Assembly (NCBI GenBank): GCA_028284385.1 | Contig: JANQRT010000052.1 | Location: 62,001 to 126,000 of the forward strand | Length of the DNA: 64,000 bases | Direction of reading: 5' to 3' | DNA from: Opitutaceae bacterium | GTDB taxonomy: Bacteria > Verrucomicrobiota > Verrucomicrobiia > Opitutales > Opitutaceae | Shown: in pieces, positions 45,504-54,279 of the stretch | Position numbering within the stretch: position 1 is the first letter of the stretch | Layout: each line of letters starts with the position of its first letter | Translations under genes and position numbers: made by a program | The notes under the pieces: model-generated | What the model was told of the DNA's origin: nothing | Databases searched by the model: none | Seen by the model: only the letters and a program-made list of their open reading frames with translations

Positions 45504-46061
45504 ATGGAAGAATTTTTAAAAGGCGCCGGCATTTTTATCTATCCGCTCGCAGTTTGTTCAGTAGTGGGCGGATTTATAATCTTCGAACGCTTGTTCGCTC
45601 TGAGAAGATCGGCCATTCTGCCTGCGAACCTCGTCGAGTACATTGTCGAAGGGGATCCGATTAAAGGAGGCGAGTCCTCAGCTCTGGATCGTATCGTGGC
45701 CTATTGGCACAAGCATCAGAAGGATGAAGGAGCGGTGAAAGCCTATGCCCGGCTCGAGGTGAACCGAATGGAGCGCGGATTCGTGTTTCTTGAAATCATT
45801 ATTGGAGCAGCCCCATTGCTTGGTCTGCTCGGGACTGTAACAGGGCTTGTTAAAGTGTTTGGTAATATTTCTACGGATACGGGATTGCCTGATCCGTCTG
45901 CCTTCACTCAAGGAATCGCTTTGGCTCTTTCCACTACGATTATTGGCTTGGCCGTGGCGATTCCCTGTCTGATCGCCAATAGCTATCTGCAGCGACGGGT
46001 TGAGACTTATGCCGTGCAATTCGAGACGCTTCTTGAACAGCTTGGCTTGAAGAACATATGA
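45504..46061 (+). CDS. exbB: ExbB/TolQ-type proton channel subunit
   Basis: The 185-residue protein has three transmembrane segments: one near the N-terminus (IYPLAVCSVVGGFIIFERL), then two around APLLGLLGTVTGLVKVF and GIALALSTTIIGLAVAIP. These form the pentameric proton channel that powers TonB- or Tol-type work in the inner membrane. The stop overlaps the exbD start (ATGA). No tonB or tolA gene is adjacent, so the task is open. Confidence 0.92.
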   Translation: MEEFLKGAGIFIYPLAVCSVVGGFIIFERLFALRRSAILPANLVEYIVEGDPIKGGESSALDRIVAYWHKHQKDEGAVKAYARLEVNRMERGFVFLEIIIGAAPLLGLLGTVTGLVKVFGNISTDTGLPDPSAFTQGIALALSTTIIGLAVAIPCLIANSYLQRRVETYAVQFETLLEQLGLKNI

Positions 46062-46453
46062 GTTTGCTGGTTCGCAAGCGGAACAAGCCCTCGATCAATA
46101 TCATTCCATTGATGGATGTATTGACGATTCTGATATTCTTTTTTCTTGTTAGCATGCAGTTCAGGGAGATGACCACTCTGAACCTGACCTTGCCTAAAAT
46201 CGAATCGGCAGGGCGTAACGAATTCCCTGAGCAGGTGCGAATCGGGATCGATGAAGAAGGTGTTATCTATCTCGAAAACAAGCCCATCAGCATCGACCTC
46301 CTCGAGGAGGCCCTCAAAACGATATCCGATGTCACGAACGACGTCCCCATTCTGTTGAAGGCCCATAATATGACGCCACTCGAAACGGTGACAAAAGTAT
46401 GGGACGCCTGCCGATTGAATGGACTGAACAATATTCGGCTTCAGTCTCGATAG
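46058..46453 (+). CDS. exbD: ExbD/TolR-type stator subunit
   Basis: The 131-residue partner of ExbB has a short basic cytoplasmic tail, one transmembrane helix with the proton-binding Asp in IIPLMDVLTILIFFF, and a periplasmic domain. It starts within the exbB stop and is thus co-translated. This canonical pair is separate from the MotA-like/VWA cluster at 24696-29226, which gives the genome two different stator sets in one window. Confidence 0.92.
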   Translation: MSLLVRKRNKPSINIIPLMDVLTILIFFFLVSMQFREMTTLNLTLPKIESAGRNEFPEQVRIGIDEEGVIYLENKPISIDLLEEALKTISDVTNDVPILLKAHNMTPLETVTKVWDACRLNGLNNIRLQSR

Positions 46454-46675
46454 AGCCCCAAAATATATTTGAAATTTGGATACGATTGTTTATGATGGCA
46501 ATCATATGACGCGCTGTTTCTTAGTCCGATCTTCTAAGATCGAAGAGAGAGCTCGCTGCCGGACTGCGCCGCACTATGGAAAACCGCTTGACGTGCTACA
46601 GGATCTCGATTGGCTTGGATGAGTCTGCTTGCTCTAGCTGACCTCACTCTCTCGCCTGGCCCCAAAGCACTGTCT

Positions 46676-47665
46676 ATGAATTGTTTGATTATAGGTGGAA
46701 CGAATTTCATCGGACCGTTATTAGTAAACGAATTGATAGACAAGGAGTGCCAAGTCACGCTCTTCAACCGGGGAAACAATAGCGATAAAGTACCCAGTGG
46801 GGTCAATGTGATTAAGGGGGATAAATCGGAGCTGGTCGAATACAAGGAGCAGTTTAAGGATCTGAAGCTTGATGTGGTCATCCATATGATGGCGAACACG
46901 GAAAGCGAAGCTGCAGTTTTTGCGGAAGCCTTTACGGGCGTTGCTTCGAACGCGGTTGTACTTAGCAGCGCTAATCTTTACAAGGCTCACTCCCGTTTTC
47001 ACATGCTAGAGGAAGGTTCGTTGGAGGCATGCCCGATTGCTGAGGATGCTCCTCTCAGGAAAGTCGCTCTTAAGGAAGACGAAAAGACGGAAAAAGCGGC
47101 AGTCGAGAAGACCTTGGTTACATCAGAACTGCCGACTACCATCCTTCGTGTCCCACCCATATACGGCCCTCAGGATCCTAAGACGCGTTTTTACCCGATG
47201 ATTATGCGAATGCTTGAGAAGCGACCGTTTATTCTAGTCGGCGAGCAACAGTCCGTCTGGAGATGGACTCATGGCTATGTGGCAAATATCGCGCATGGGA
47301 TTGCGGTTTGCGCCCTCAATCCAGGCAAAAAACATCGTCTTTTCAATTTAGGAGAGCAAAGCGTTCCTACGGTAAAAGAACGTATGGAGCATTTGGCTAC
47401 AATGCTTGAATGGGATGGCAAAGTGCTTGTGATGCCAGACGATGATCTTCCTCCCCATTTGAGGACTCCTGGGGATTTTCGTCAGAACATCATCTATGAC
47501 ACGAGTCGAATTCGAGCCGAACTTGAGTATGTGGATACATTCGACTACTACGAAGGTATCAGAGAGGCGGCTTTATGGTATGCGGAAAATCCTCCCAGTC
47601 ATCTGAAGAATCAGAAATTCAACTACGAATCGGAAGATCAGGCAGCCGAGTCAATTAAGACGTAA
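46676..47665 (+). CDS. Atypical NAD(P)-binding SDR/epimerase-like protein
   Basis: The ATG at 46676 gives 329 residues beginning directly with the dinucleotide fold LIIGGTNFIGPLLV. An in-frame upstream start would add 22 residues. The layout is that of extended/atypical SDRs related to nucleoside-sugar epimerases. The catalytic Y-x-x-x-K is not evident: the corresponding helix reads EKTEKAAVEK. It may therefore be a non-catalytic or altered enzyme. Its substrate is unknown. The 222 bases upstream show no gene. Confidence 0.8.
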   Translation: MNCLIIGGTNFIGPLLVNELIDKECQVTLFNRGNNSDKVPSGVNVIKGDKSELVEYKEQFKDLKLDVVIHMMANTESEAAVFAEAFTGVASNAVVLSSANLYKAHSRFHMLEEGSLEACPIAEDAPLRKVALKEDEKTEKAAVEKTLVTSELPTTILRVPPIYGPQDPKTRFYPMIMRMLEKRPFILVGEQQSVWRWTHGYVANIAHGIAVCALNPGKKHRLFNLGEQSVPTVKERMEHLATMLEWDGKVLVMPDDDLPPHLRTPGDFRQNIIYDTSRIRAELEYVDTFDYYEGIREAALWYAENPPSHLKNQKFNYESEDQAAESIKT

Positions 47666-47743
47666 TAGGAGCAAGTCGTAGATCATCTCGCTTCTATCGT
47701 AGTTAGCTTTTGTTCAATTTTCAGGTTTGAAGGGAGTTTTACT

Positions 47744-48520
47744 ATGGATGTTGTAAAGCATAGTCGTCAGTCTTGGAATCACCAGTCTACCGAAGGAAGT
47801 CGTTGGACCACTCCAGTTTCAAGTGAGGTCATCCAAAAGGCGAGAATCGATGATTGGGAACTGATTCTCACTCCGAATAGACCCGTTCCACGGGAATGGT
47901 TTGGAGAGTTGCAAGGACGCGACGTTCTCTGTCTGGCCTCGGGCGGGGGACAGCAAGTTCCTATTCTGGCGGCAACAGGAGCTAATGTTACAAGTTTCGA
48001 CAACTCCGAGGTTCAATTGGAAAAAGATGGCTTGGTTGCCAGAAGAGAGGGTCTTGAAATACGGCTTGTTCAGGGCGATATGGCTGATCTTTCTACTTTT
48101 GAAGACGGATCGTTCGACTTGATATTCCATCCTGTATCCAATGTCTTCGTGCAGGATGTAATCCCTGTTTGGAAAGAATGCAGTCGAGTTTTGCGATCTC
48201 GAGGAAGGCTGCTTGCGGGCTTTATGAACCCAGCCTTTTTCCTTTTCGATCATGAAGAGTTGGGAAACGGATTACCTCCGGTTGTCCGCTATCGCCTTCC
48301 TTTTGCTGATACTGAAGATCTTAGTGAAGAGAGGAGGCGGAAGCTGATTGAGGAAAAAGTCGCCTTCGAATTCAGCCATTCGCTTCAATCGCAAATCGGT
48401 GGTCAGATCGCAGCCGGATTTGCCATCACCGGTTTTTACGAAGATAATTGGTCGAATGAGGCAACTCCTCTAAACAAGTATATGGATACGTATGTGGCGA
48501 CGAAAGCCGATAAAATATAG
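47744..48520 (+). CDS. Class I SAM-dependent methyltransferase
   Basis: The 258-residue protein has the SAM-binding motif I (VLCLASGGGQQVPILAATG), an acidic end of strand 2 (TSFDNS) and motif IV around FDLIFHPVSN. It resembles the UbiE/small-molecule group, but nothing identifies the substrate. GAAGGGAG lies eight bases upstream of the ATG and supports the start. It converges on coaD with two bases between the stops. Confidence 0.85.
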   Translation: MDVVKHSRQSWNHQSTEGSRWTTPVSSEVIQKARIDDWELILTPNRPVPREWFGELQGRDVLCLASGGGQQVPILAATGANVTSFDNSEVQLEKDGLVARREGLEIRLVQGDMADLSTFEDGSFDLIFHPVSNVFVQDVIPVWKECSRVLRSRGRLLAGFMNPAFFLFDHEELGNGLPPVVRYRLPFADTEDLSEERRRKLIEEKVAFEFSHSLQSQIGGQIAAGFAITGFYEDNWSNEATPLNKYMDTYVATKADKI

Positions 48521-48522
48521 TC

Positions 48523-49011
48523 CTAGGACGGCTTCTCTGTGAATTTCGTTTTTAAGGCTTCCACGACATTCTTCGGCACGAATTTCGATACGTCGCCTCC
48601 GAATTGAGCGACCTGTTTAACGAGACTCGAGCTGGTATAGTTGTATCCCTCTTTCGTCATCACCAATATCGTTTCGATTTCCGGCCCAAGCTGTCGATTC
48701 ATGAGAGCCATCTGGAATTCGAACTCGAAATCCGACACTGCGCGTAGTCCTCTAATAATTACGTTAGCGTTTTGGCTTTTGACGAAGTCGATCAGCAAAC
48801 CGTCAAAATGGGTTACGGAGACTTTTTCATTGATTGCCGTATTCTTCTCTACAAGAGCGAGACGCTCTTCAATTGAGAAGCAGGGACGTTTCTCCTTACT
48901 GTCGGCAATCGCGACTATGACATGTTCGAACATGCGACAAGCTCTCTCAAGAACGTCCAAATGTCCGTTAGTGATTGGATCGAATGTGCCTGGGTAAATA
49001 CAGACGCTCAT
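48523..49011 (-). CDS. coaD: Phosphopantetheine adenylyltransferase
   Basis: CoaD transfers AMP from ATP to 4'-phosphopantetheine in coenzyme A synthesis. The 162-residue length is standard. The nucleotidyltransferase motif TFDPITNGHLD lies at the N-terminus, RGLRAVSDFEFEFQMALMNR in the middle, and YNYTSSSLVKQVAQFGGDVS near the end in place of the common Y-x-x-I-S-S form. It is a single gene. Confidence 0.95.
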   Translation of the reverse strand: MSVCIYPGTFDPITNGHLDVLERACRMFEHVIVAIADSKEKRPCFSIEERLALVEKNTAINEKVSVTHFDGLLIDFVKSQNANVIIRGLRAVSDFEFEFQMALMNRQLGPEIETILVMTKEGYNYTSSSLVKQVAQFGGDVSKFVPKNVVEALKTKFTEKPS

Positions 49012-49177
49012 AAGTCTTTATTTGGCATATAGATAGCGCAGGTCGACTTAAGCAATGACGATTTCATTAAATACATAGGGCATTCATTGTTTCAAGTCCT
49101 AGTGTTACAATTCAGTGGAGCGAAAATATGGTTTCCGGGTCTTTACTTTGAGTCTCTAAATCCTTTGAGTGCCGCCG

Positions 49178-49774
49178 ATGAATCTGCCGAACCTCCTTAC
49201 GCTATCACGCATTCCGCTAATGTTTCTCATCGTTTGGCTGATGCGAGTAGATTTTTCGGGAGCGGCTTCGGGCGCCTTTGTGTTTTTCGTCGTAGCAGGC
49301 ATTACGGATTGGCTTGACGGCTATTTCGCAAGAAAGCGCGGCATTGTTTCGAATTTCGGCATCCTTATGGACGCGTTGACCGATAAGATTCTGATGCTCG
49401 GCCTAATGGTAGCATTAGTGGCAGAGGAGAAGGTGCCCATCTTTCTCGTTCTCCTTATCTTAGGGCGCGAATTCATGATCACCGGCCTAAGGCTGGTGGC
49501 AGCCACAAAGGGAGTTGTCATGTCTGCGGAAAGCGCTGGGAAACAGAAAACGGTTACTCAGATACTGGCTGTTGGAGCGTTCCTGCTTGAAGATTCCTTT
49601 CGCCAGGACTTGGCCAGCCTTAATGACAGCATGATGAATACGCTTGCGAATTACGTGAATTGGATTGGAACTATTCTCTTTTGGGTGTGCGTTGTTATGA
49701 CTTTGTATTCGGGAATAAAATACTTTCGTAAATATGGGGAGCTTGTCTTTCTTGAGGAAAACGAGGGCCAATGA
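49178..49774 (+). CDS. pgsA: CDP-diacylglycerol--glycerol-3-phosphate phosphatidyltransferase
   Basis: PgsA makes phosphatidylglycerol phosphate in the inner membrane. The CDP-alcohol phosphotransferase signature D-G-x2-A-R-x8-G-x3-D-x3-D is complete in DGYFARKRG to LMDALTD. The protein is polytopic. The ATG at 49178 gives 198 residues starting MNLPNLLTLSRI, the usual beginning; a GTG three codons earlier is possible. Its stop overlaps pgpA (ATGA), whose product carries out the next reaction. Confidence 0.93.
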   Translation: MNLPNLLTLSRIPLMFLIVWLMRVDFSGAASGAFVFFVVAGITDWLDGYFARKRGIVSNFGILMDALTDKILMLGLMVALVAEEKVPIFLVLLILGREFMITGLRLVAATKGVVMSAESAGKQKTVTQILAVGAFLLEDSFRQDLASLNDSMMNTLANYVNWIGTILFWVCVVMTLYSGIKYFRKYGELVFLEENEGQ

Positions 49775-50274
49775 TTAGAAATCCTCAGTGGCCAAAATAC
49801 TGGCCGACTCATATTGTGGTTCGCCTGGCCACGCTTGGTAGTCTCGGAAAACTTAAAGCTCCTGGCACTTGGGGCTCTTTGGCCGGCTTGTTGCTTTATG
49901 TAGTCGTATATCATCAGATTAGCCTCTTTAGCGGCGTATTGCTTGCTTTGGCTTCTTGCTATGTAGCTATCGGCATTTGCGGCGAGGCCGAGAAGAGATT
50001 GAAGAAGGTCGATCCAGGAGAGGTTATCTTCGACGAATTCATTGCCATGCCTTTTTGCCTTTTCGGCCTAAAGCCGTATTTGGGCCAGCACTACTCGTTT
50101 TTCGTCATCCTGGCTGCTTTCGCTCTTTTCCGGGTCTTCGATATCCTCAAGCCGTTTGGCATCAAACGCTTGCAACGTTACTATGGAGGATTCGGAGTGG
50201 TTATCGACGATGTTGCTGCGGCCTTGGCCACTTGCCTGCTAATGAATGTGGGAATGCGAATTATCGTGGCCTAA
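49771..50274 (+). CDS. pgpA: Phosphatidylglycerophosphatase A
   Basis: PgpA removes the phosphate from phosphatidylglycerol phosphate. The 167-residue membrane protein has the family segments KAPGTWGSLAG and GEVIFDEFIAMPF and two or three hydrophobic helices. The start overlaps pgsA, so two consecutive steps of phosphatidylglycerol synthesis are coupled. The product lipid is also the diacylglyceryl donor for Lgt, encoded by the convergent gene whose end overlaps this one by four bases. Confidence 0.92.
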   Translation: MIRNPQWPKYWPTHIVVRLATLGSLGKLKAPGTWGSLAGLLLYVVVYHQISLFSGVLLALASCYVAIGICGEAEKRLKKVDPGEVIFDEFIAMPFCLFGLKPYLGQHYSFFVILAAFALFRVFDILKPFGIKRLQRYYGGFGVVIDDVAAALATCLLMNVGMRIIVA

Positions 50275-51101
50275 GGCTTGCTGGCGTTCGATTTATTGAC
50301 TAAGAATAGTATCAAAATAGCAAATACGGCTAGCAATAGAGAGAGGGCTGTGCCTCGACTCATACCGAAGGTTAGCGATACAAAGGAGTCGGGCTCCCTA
50401 AACTGTTCCCCAAGAATTCGCACTACGGCATAGCCAAGTAGAAATTCTCCAGCCAACTGTCCTGGTCGGTTTTTCAGGCAGGAAGTTTTCCAAATACGCC
50501 ATTGCGTATAAAAAAGTAACAGCATCCCTTCCAATGCGGCCTCATAAAGCTGAGAGGGATGCCTGGGAATGGTTCCTCCATCGGGAGCGTCAGGGAACAG
50601 AACGGCCCAAGTCACACTACCCGGCTTTCCCCAAAGCTCTCCATTAATGAAATTGGCAATTCTTCCGAAAAGGATGCCGGCAGGAGCCAGCGTGCACACG
50701 ATATCGGCGATTTTCCAGAATGGCTGTTTGGCCTTTCTTGACATATACCAAATGGCCCCTGCCACTCCGAGGAACCCTCCATGGCTGGCCATTCCGCCTT
50801 TCCAGACTTTTAAAAGCGAAAGCGGATCGCGAATGAGTTCGCCTGGAGTGTAGAAAAGGAAATAGCCGAGCCTTCCTCCCACCATCACGCCAACCATTAG
50901 AGCGAAAAACAGATCAGTCTGTTGGTCTGGACCTAGCGGAGAAAGACCCTTTTTATAGTATCGGTTCAGCAACCACAGTCCGCACAGGAACCCGAGAACG
51001 TAGGCCAACCCATAGTAGCGAATTCCGAACCCTTCGCTAAATTCGATCAGGAACGGGGACAGATCATGGGTCCAGTAGGATCGAGGTTCTGGCGTATCCA
51101 T
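50271..51101 (-). CDS. lgt: Prolipoprotein diacylglyceryl transferase
   Basis: Lgt transfers diacylglyceryl from phosphatidylglycerol to the lipobox Cys of prolipoproteins. The 276-residue polytopic protein has the catalytic-region HGGFLGV, the signature GRIANFINGELWG, and RHPSQLYEA, with about seven membrane segments. Substrates in this window include the three lipoproteins at 22166-24469. It overlaps pgpA tail to tail by four bases. Confidence 0.96.
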   Translation of the reverse strand: MDTPEPRSYWTHDLSPFLIEFSEGFGIRYYGLAYVLGFLCGLWLLNRYYKKGLSPLGPDQQTDLFFALMVGVMVGGRLGYFLFYTPGELIRDPLSLLKVWKGGMASHGGFLGVAGAIWYMSRKAKQPFWKIADIVCTLAPAGILFGRIANFINGELWGKPGSVTWAVLFPDAPDGGTIPRHPSQLYEAALEGMLLLFYTQWRIWKTSCLKNRPGQLAGEFLLGYAVVRILGEQFREPDSFVSLTFGMSRGTALSLLLAVFAILILFLVNKSNASKP

Positions 51102-51180
51102 ATTTTCACTAACAACTCAATCCATCGGTTTTGGCAAGCCTTGGAAAGATCTTTTTCAAGATTACACTCAAGGGCGATTG

Positions 51181-52251
51181 TCAGTTTTCCGGGTCCTGTT
51201 GCGAGAGCGCATTGGCCGCTTTGCGGCTCTCGTGGCGAGCCAGTTCTCTCATGTCGATGGCGACATCGTCTTTCTCGAAGATCTCCCTTCCGAGAATATA
51301 TTCCATGATATCCTCCATGGTGACGACTCCTGCCATGGAGCCAAACTCGTCGACCACGACGAGCAGCTGTTGGTGTGTCTTTAGGACAGTTTGAAGCGCC
51401 GAGTGAACGGTGACCGTTTCAGGGATGAAGTGAACTTCGTCCATGAATTCTGAAATCTCTAGCTTGTCATGGTCTTCCGCTTTTTGCTTCAGCAAATCAC
51501 GTCGTCGCACCAATCCCACTACATGATCGATGTCCTCATCGTAAACCGGTATGCGGGCAAAGGGAATATTCGGCGTTTCATGAAAAACCGCCTCCACCGT
51601 TAGACGCTTTTCAATAGCGGTGACGACGACGCGGGGAGTCATGATTTCACTCACCATCAGATCGTCGATTTTAAGCGCGTTGGTCACCATGTCCGATTCG
51701 CTTGAAGTGATTTTTCCTTCCTTAGCTCCTTTCTCGGCAAGCAGAATGATTTCGTCTTCGTTTGCAGAACCGTCTTGTTCTTCGCTGCTTTCCTTGATGA
51801 CCAGCTTAACGGAGAGATTGGTGAAGTATACGACGGGAGCTAGAATGGTTTTCAGAATGCTCAATGGACCAACGATCCATCCTTGAAGCGGAACGCGATA
51901 GACGACGCCTAGGTTCTTTGGAATGATTTCCGAGAAAATGAGGATGCTGACCACCAGTCCGGATGAGACAATCCAAAGGGCGATGCTTTTTCCGAACCAT
52001 ATGCTCGAAGCGAGTCCGCCTACTATCGTTGCTCCTGCGCTGTTGGCGATCGTATTCAAAGTCAGGATAGACGAAATCGTGTTCGGCAGATCCGACTGAA
52101 GCTTTTCCAGGATTAAGCCTTTCTTAGGCTTCGATTTCTTGAGAGCTTCGATTTCCGCTACAGTGGTGCTTAATATGAAAGCCTCCATTAGCGAACAAAA
52201 GAACGAGGCTCCTATGGTGAAGGCGATGGCGCCGATAAATGCCGTTAACAT
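51181..52251 (-). CDS. CNNM/DUF21 membrane protein with CBS pair (hemolysin-like)
   Basis: The 356-residue protein has an N-terminal DUF21/CNNM membrane domain with three or four helices and the segment IFSEIIPKNLG, followed by two CBS domains (MTPRVVVTAIEKRLTV and LVVVDEFGSMAGVVTMED). Relatives are Mg2+ or divalent-cation transporters, once called hemolysins. The usual C-terminal CorC-type domain is absent; after the CBS pair only a short charged tail remains. It lies in the same direction as purE-purK but after a 243-base gap with no other gene. Confidence 0.87.
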   Translation of the reverse strand: MLTAFIGAIAFTIGASFFCSLMEAFILSTTVAEIEALKKSKPKKGLILEKLQSDLPNTISSILTLNTIANSAGATIVGGLASSIWFGKSIALWIVSSGLVVSILIFSEIIPKNLGVVYRVPLQGWIVGPLSILKTILAPVVYFTNLSVKLVIKESSEEQDGSANEDEIILLAEKGAKEGKITSSESDMVTNALKIDDLMVSEIMTPRVVVTAIEKRLTVEAVFHETPNIPFARIPVYDEDIDHVVGLVRRRDLLKQKAEDHDKLEISEFMDEVHFIPETVTVHSALQTVLKTHQQLLVVVDEFGSMAGVVTMEDIMEYILGREIFEKDDVAIDMRELARHESRKAANALSQQDPEN

Positions 52252-52494
52252 GGGCGAGGTCCGAGGAGAGACGCTCTAGCCTTTCTTTGCGCGGCGATAG
52301 ATCCGCATAGCTTGTTTGAATCCTGTCTCCTCGCTGCTCGCGACAGGAATCCCGGCTTCTTGCTTCTGCCGGAAAGATGGATTGAGCCTTTTGCTAGGCT
52401 ACTTCGAGTCTGATGCATTTCGATTAACCCTTAGAACAAATAGCTTCCTTGCCGAAAAGGCAAGAATACATCTAAAATCCCTAGCTTCGACCGC

Positions 52495-53619
52495 TCAGAG
52501 TTTTGCTTTAAGCTCTTGAGCCCTCTGAAACGCTTCATTCGCATCTGGGCCAAAAATGCAGAAATGGCCCATTTTTCGACCGGGTCGAGCCTGGCTTTTT
52601 CCGTAGAGATGCAGCTTCGCGTCAGGGGTTTGAAGCAGTTTGGAAAATTCTGGCTCCCCTTCGCTCCAGGCGTCGCCTAGAATATTAACCATCGTCACTG
52701 GCTTTACTAAATCCACCAGTCCTAAGGGAAGGCCACAGATCGCTCGAACGAACTGTTCGAACTGACTGGTTATACAGGCATCGATCGTGTAGTGACCCGA
52801 ATTGTGCGGTCTAGGAGCCAATTCGTTCACGGCAAGCGTTCCATCTCTTAGGAGGAATAACTCCACGCCTAGCAGGCCTACTATTCCGAGCTTTGAAGCG
52901 ATCTCTTTAGCCAGGTCTTGGGCGGCTTCGGCAATGTGCGGCTCGATACGAGCTGGGGCTATCGAATAGTCGAGTATGTGATTGGTGTGGATATTCTCCG
53001 CCACCGGAAAACAGCTCGTTTCCCCGTTGGAGTTTGCCGCCACGATGACCGAGATTTCCATTTCGAAATCCATCCATTTTTCCAATACAGCTCTTTCGCC
53101 ATCGAAGGAGCTCCAGATGTATTCCGGTTGGGCTTGATCTTCTCGAATCCTGACTTGTCCTTTTCCGTCGTATCCAAAATCTGCAGTCTTCAATACGGAA
53201 GCGCGACCAATGTGCTCCAAGGCGCTTGCCAGCTGGTTTGCCGACTCGATAATCGCGAATGGAGCACAGGGAAAGCCGTTTTCTTTGAGGAAATTCTTTT
53301 CCCGTTCTCTATTTTGACAGATGTAGAGACACTCTGGTTTTGGATGAATGGGTTTATGGTCTTCGAGGAATCGTAGTGCCGACGCTGGCACATTCTCGAA
53401 TTCGTAGCTGATGATGTCCACGCTGTCAGCGAATCGCTTAAGGGCCGCTTCGTCTTCATAGCTGGCATTGATCTCGAAATCGGCCACCTGTCCGGCTGGA
53501 CAATTTTCCTGTGGTTCGAAAACGACGAAGTGATAGCCCAAAGCTCGAGCCGCTTGACCCGTCATTCTGCCTAGTTGGCCTCCGCCTAGTATGCCGATGG
53601 TCTTTCCCGGAGGAATCAT
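52495..53619 (-). CDS. purK: N5-carboxyaminoimidazole ribonucleotide synthase
   Basis: PurK is an ATP-grasp enzyme that carboxylates aminoimidazole ribonucleotide with bicarbonate. The 374-residue protein starts with [11 protein letters not shown] and has [19 protein letters not shown] and a metal-binding [18 protein letters not shown]. Its ATG overlaps the purE stop (ATGA), so both steps are co-translated. Confidence 0.95.
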   Translation of the reverse strand: MIPPGKTIGILGGGQLGRMTGQAARALGYHFVVFEPQENCPAGQVADFEINASYEDEAALKRFADSVDIISYEFENVPASALRFLEDHKPIHPKPECLYICQNREREKNFLKENGFPCAPFAIIESANQLASALEHIGRASVLKTADFGYDGKGQVRIREDQAQPEYIWSSFDGERAVLEKWMDFEMEISVIVAANSNGETSCFPVAENIHTNHILDYSIAPARIEPHIAEAAQDLAKEIASKLGIVGLLGVELFLLRDGTLAVNELAPRPHNSGHYTIDACITSQFEQFVRAICGLPLGLVDLVKPVTMVNILGDAWSEGEPEFSKLLQTPDAKLHLYGKSQARPGRKMGHFCIFGPDANEAFQRAQELKAKL

Positions 53620-54107
53620 TCGAGTTCCATCGCTTCGACTTTGGCCTCTTGGTCTTTGCGGAAATCAGCCAACTTTACCGCTAGCGATTCATTGGATAGG
53701 GCTAAAATGGATACGGCGAACAGGGCCGCGTTCTTAGCTCCCGAGTTGCCTATGGCGAACGTGGCAGTCGGGATGCCGCCGGGCATTTGGGCAATCGATA
53801 GAAGGGAGTCCATTCCTTTCAGAGCCTTCGATTCCACCGGTACGCCGAGAACGGGCAGGGTTGTCAAAGCCGATACCATGCCGGGCAAATGAGCCGCTCC
53901 GCCTGCTCCCGCAATAATGCACTGCAAACCGCGCTCCTTGGCGGACTTCGCATAGCTGTACATTTTGTCGGGGGTTCGGTGGGCGCTAACTACCTTCGAC
54001 TCGAAAGCGATGTCAAAAGACTCAAGGACCTCGGCGGCATTCGAAAGGGTCGGCCAATCGGAATTGCTCCCCATGATGATCCCTACAAATGGTTGCTCGC
54101 TAGACAT
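53616..54107 (-). CDS. purE: N5-carboxyaminoimidazole ribonucleotide mutase
   Basis: PurE moves the carboxyl group to C4 to give CAIR in purine synthesis. The 163-residue protein has [22 protein letters not shown] and [12 protein letters not shown], the class I (bacterial) pattern that works together with PurK. It is the first gene of purE-purK and diverges from glpK. Confidence 0.96.
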   Translation of the reverse strand: MSSEQPFVGIIMGSNSDWPTLSNAAEVLESFDIAFESKVVSAHRTPDKMYSYAKSAKERGLQCIIAGAGGAAHLPGMVSALTTLPVLGVPVESKALKGMDSLLSIAQMPGGIPTATFAIGNSGAKNAALFAVSILALSNESLAVKLADFRKDQEAKVEAMELE

Positions 54108-54279
54108 ATTTTTTGGAAACGAAGAGGTTTGAAGGGGCCATCATTCGATAGCCTCGAGATCGCGCAAGGACAATCTGCTGACATGAAGCGCCACGCTCAA
54201 ATAACGAGGGTTCCTTGTGTTTCGAGTTCCTTGGCCTCGGGTCTTGCCTGTTCATTTTACATCGCCCATCCTTCACTGC

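Noticed and set aside
52448..52464. Terminator after purK (CTTGCC/GGCAAG hairpin)
   Set aside because: The stem is six base pairs and there is no U-run on the minus strand.
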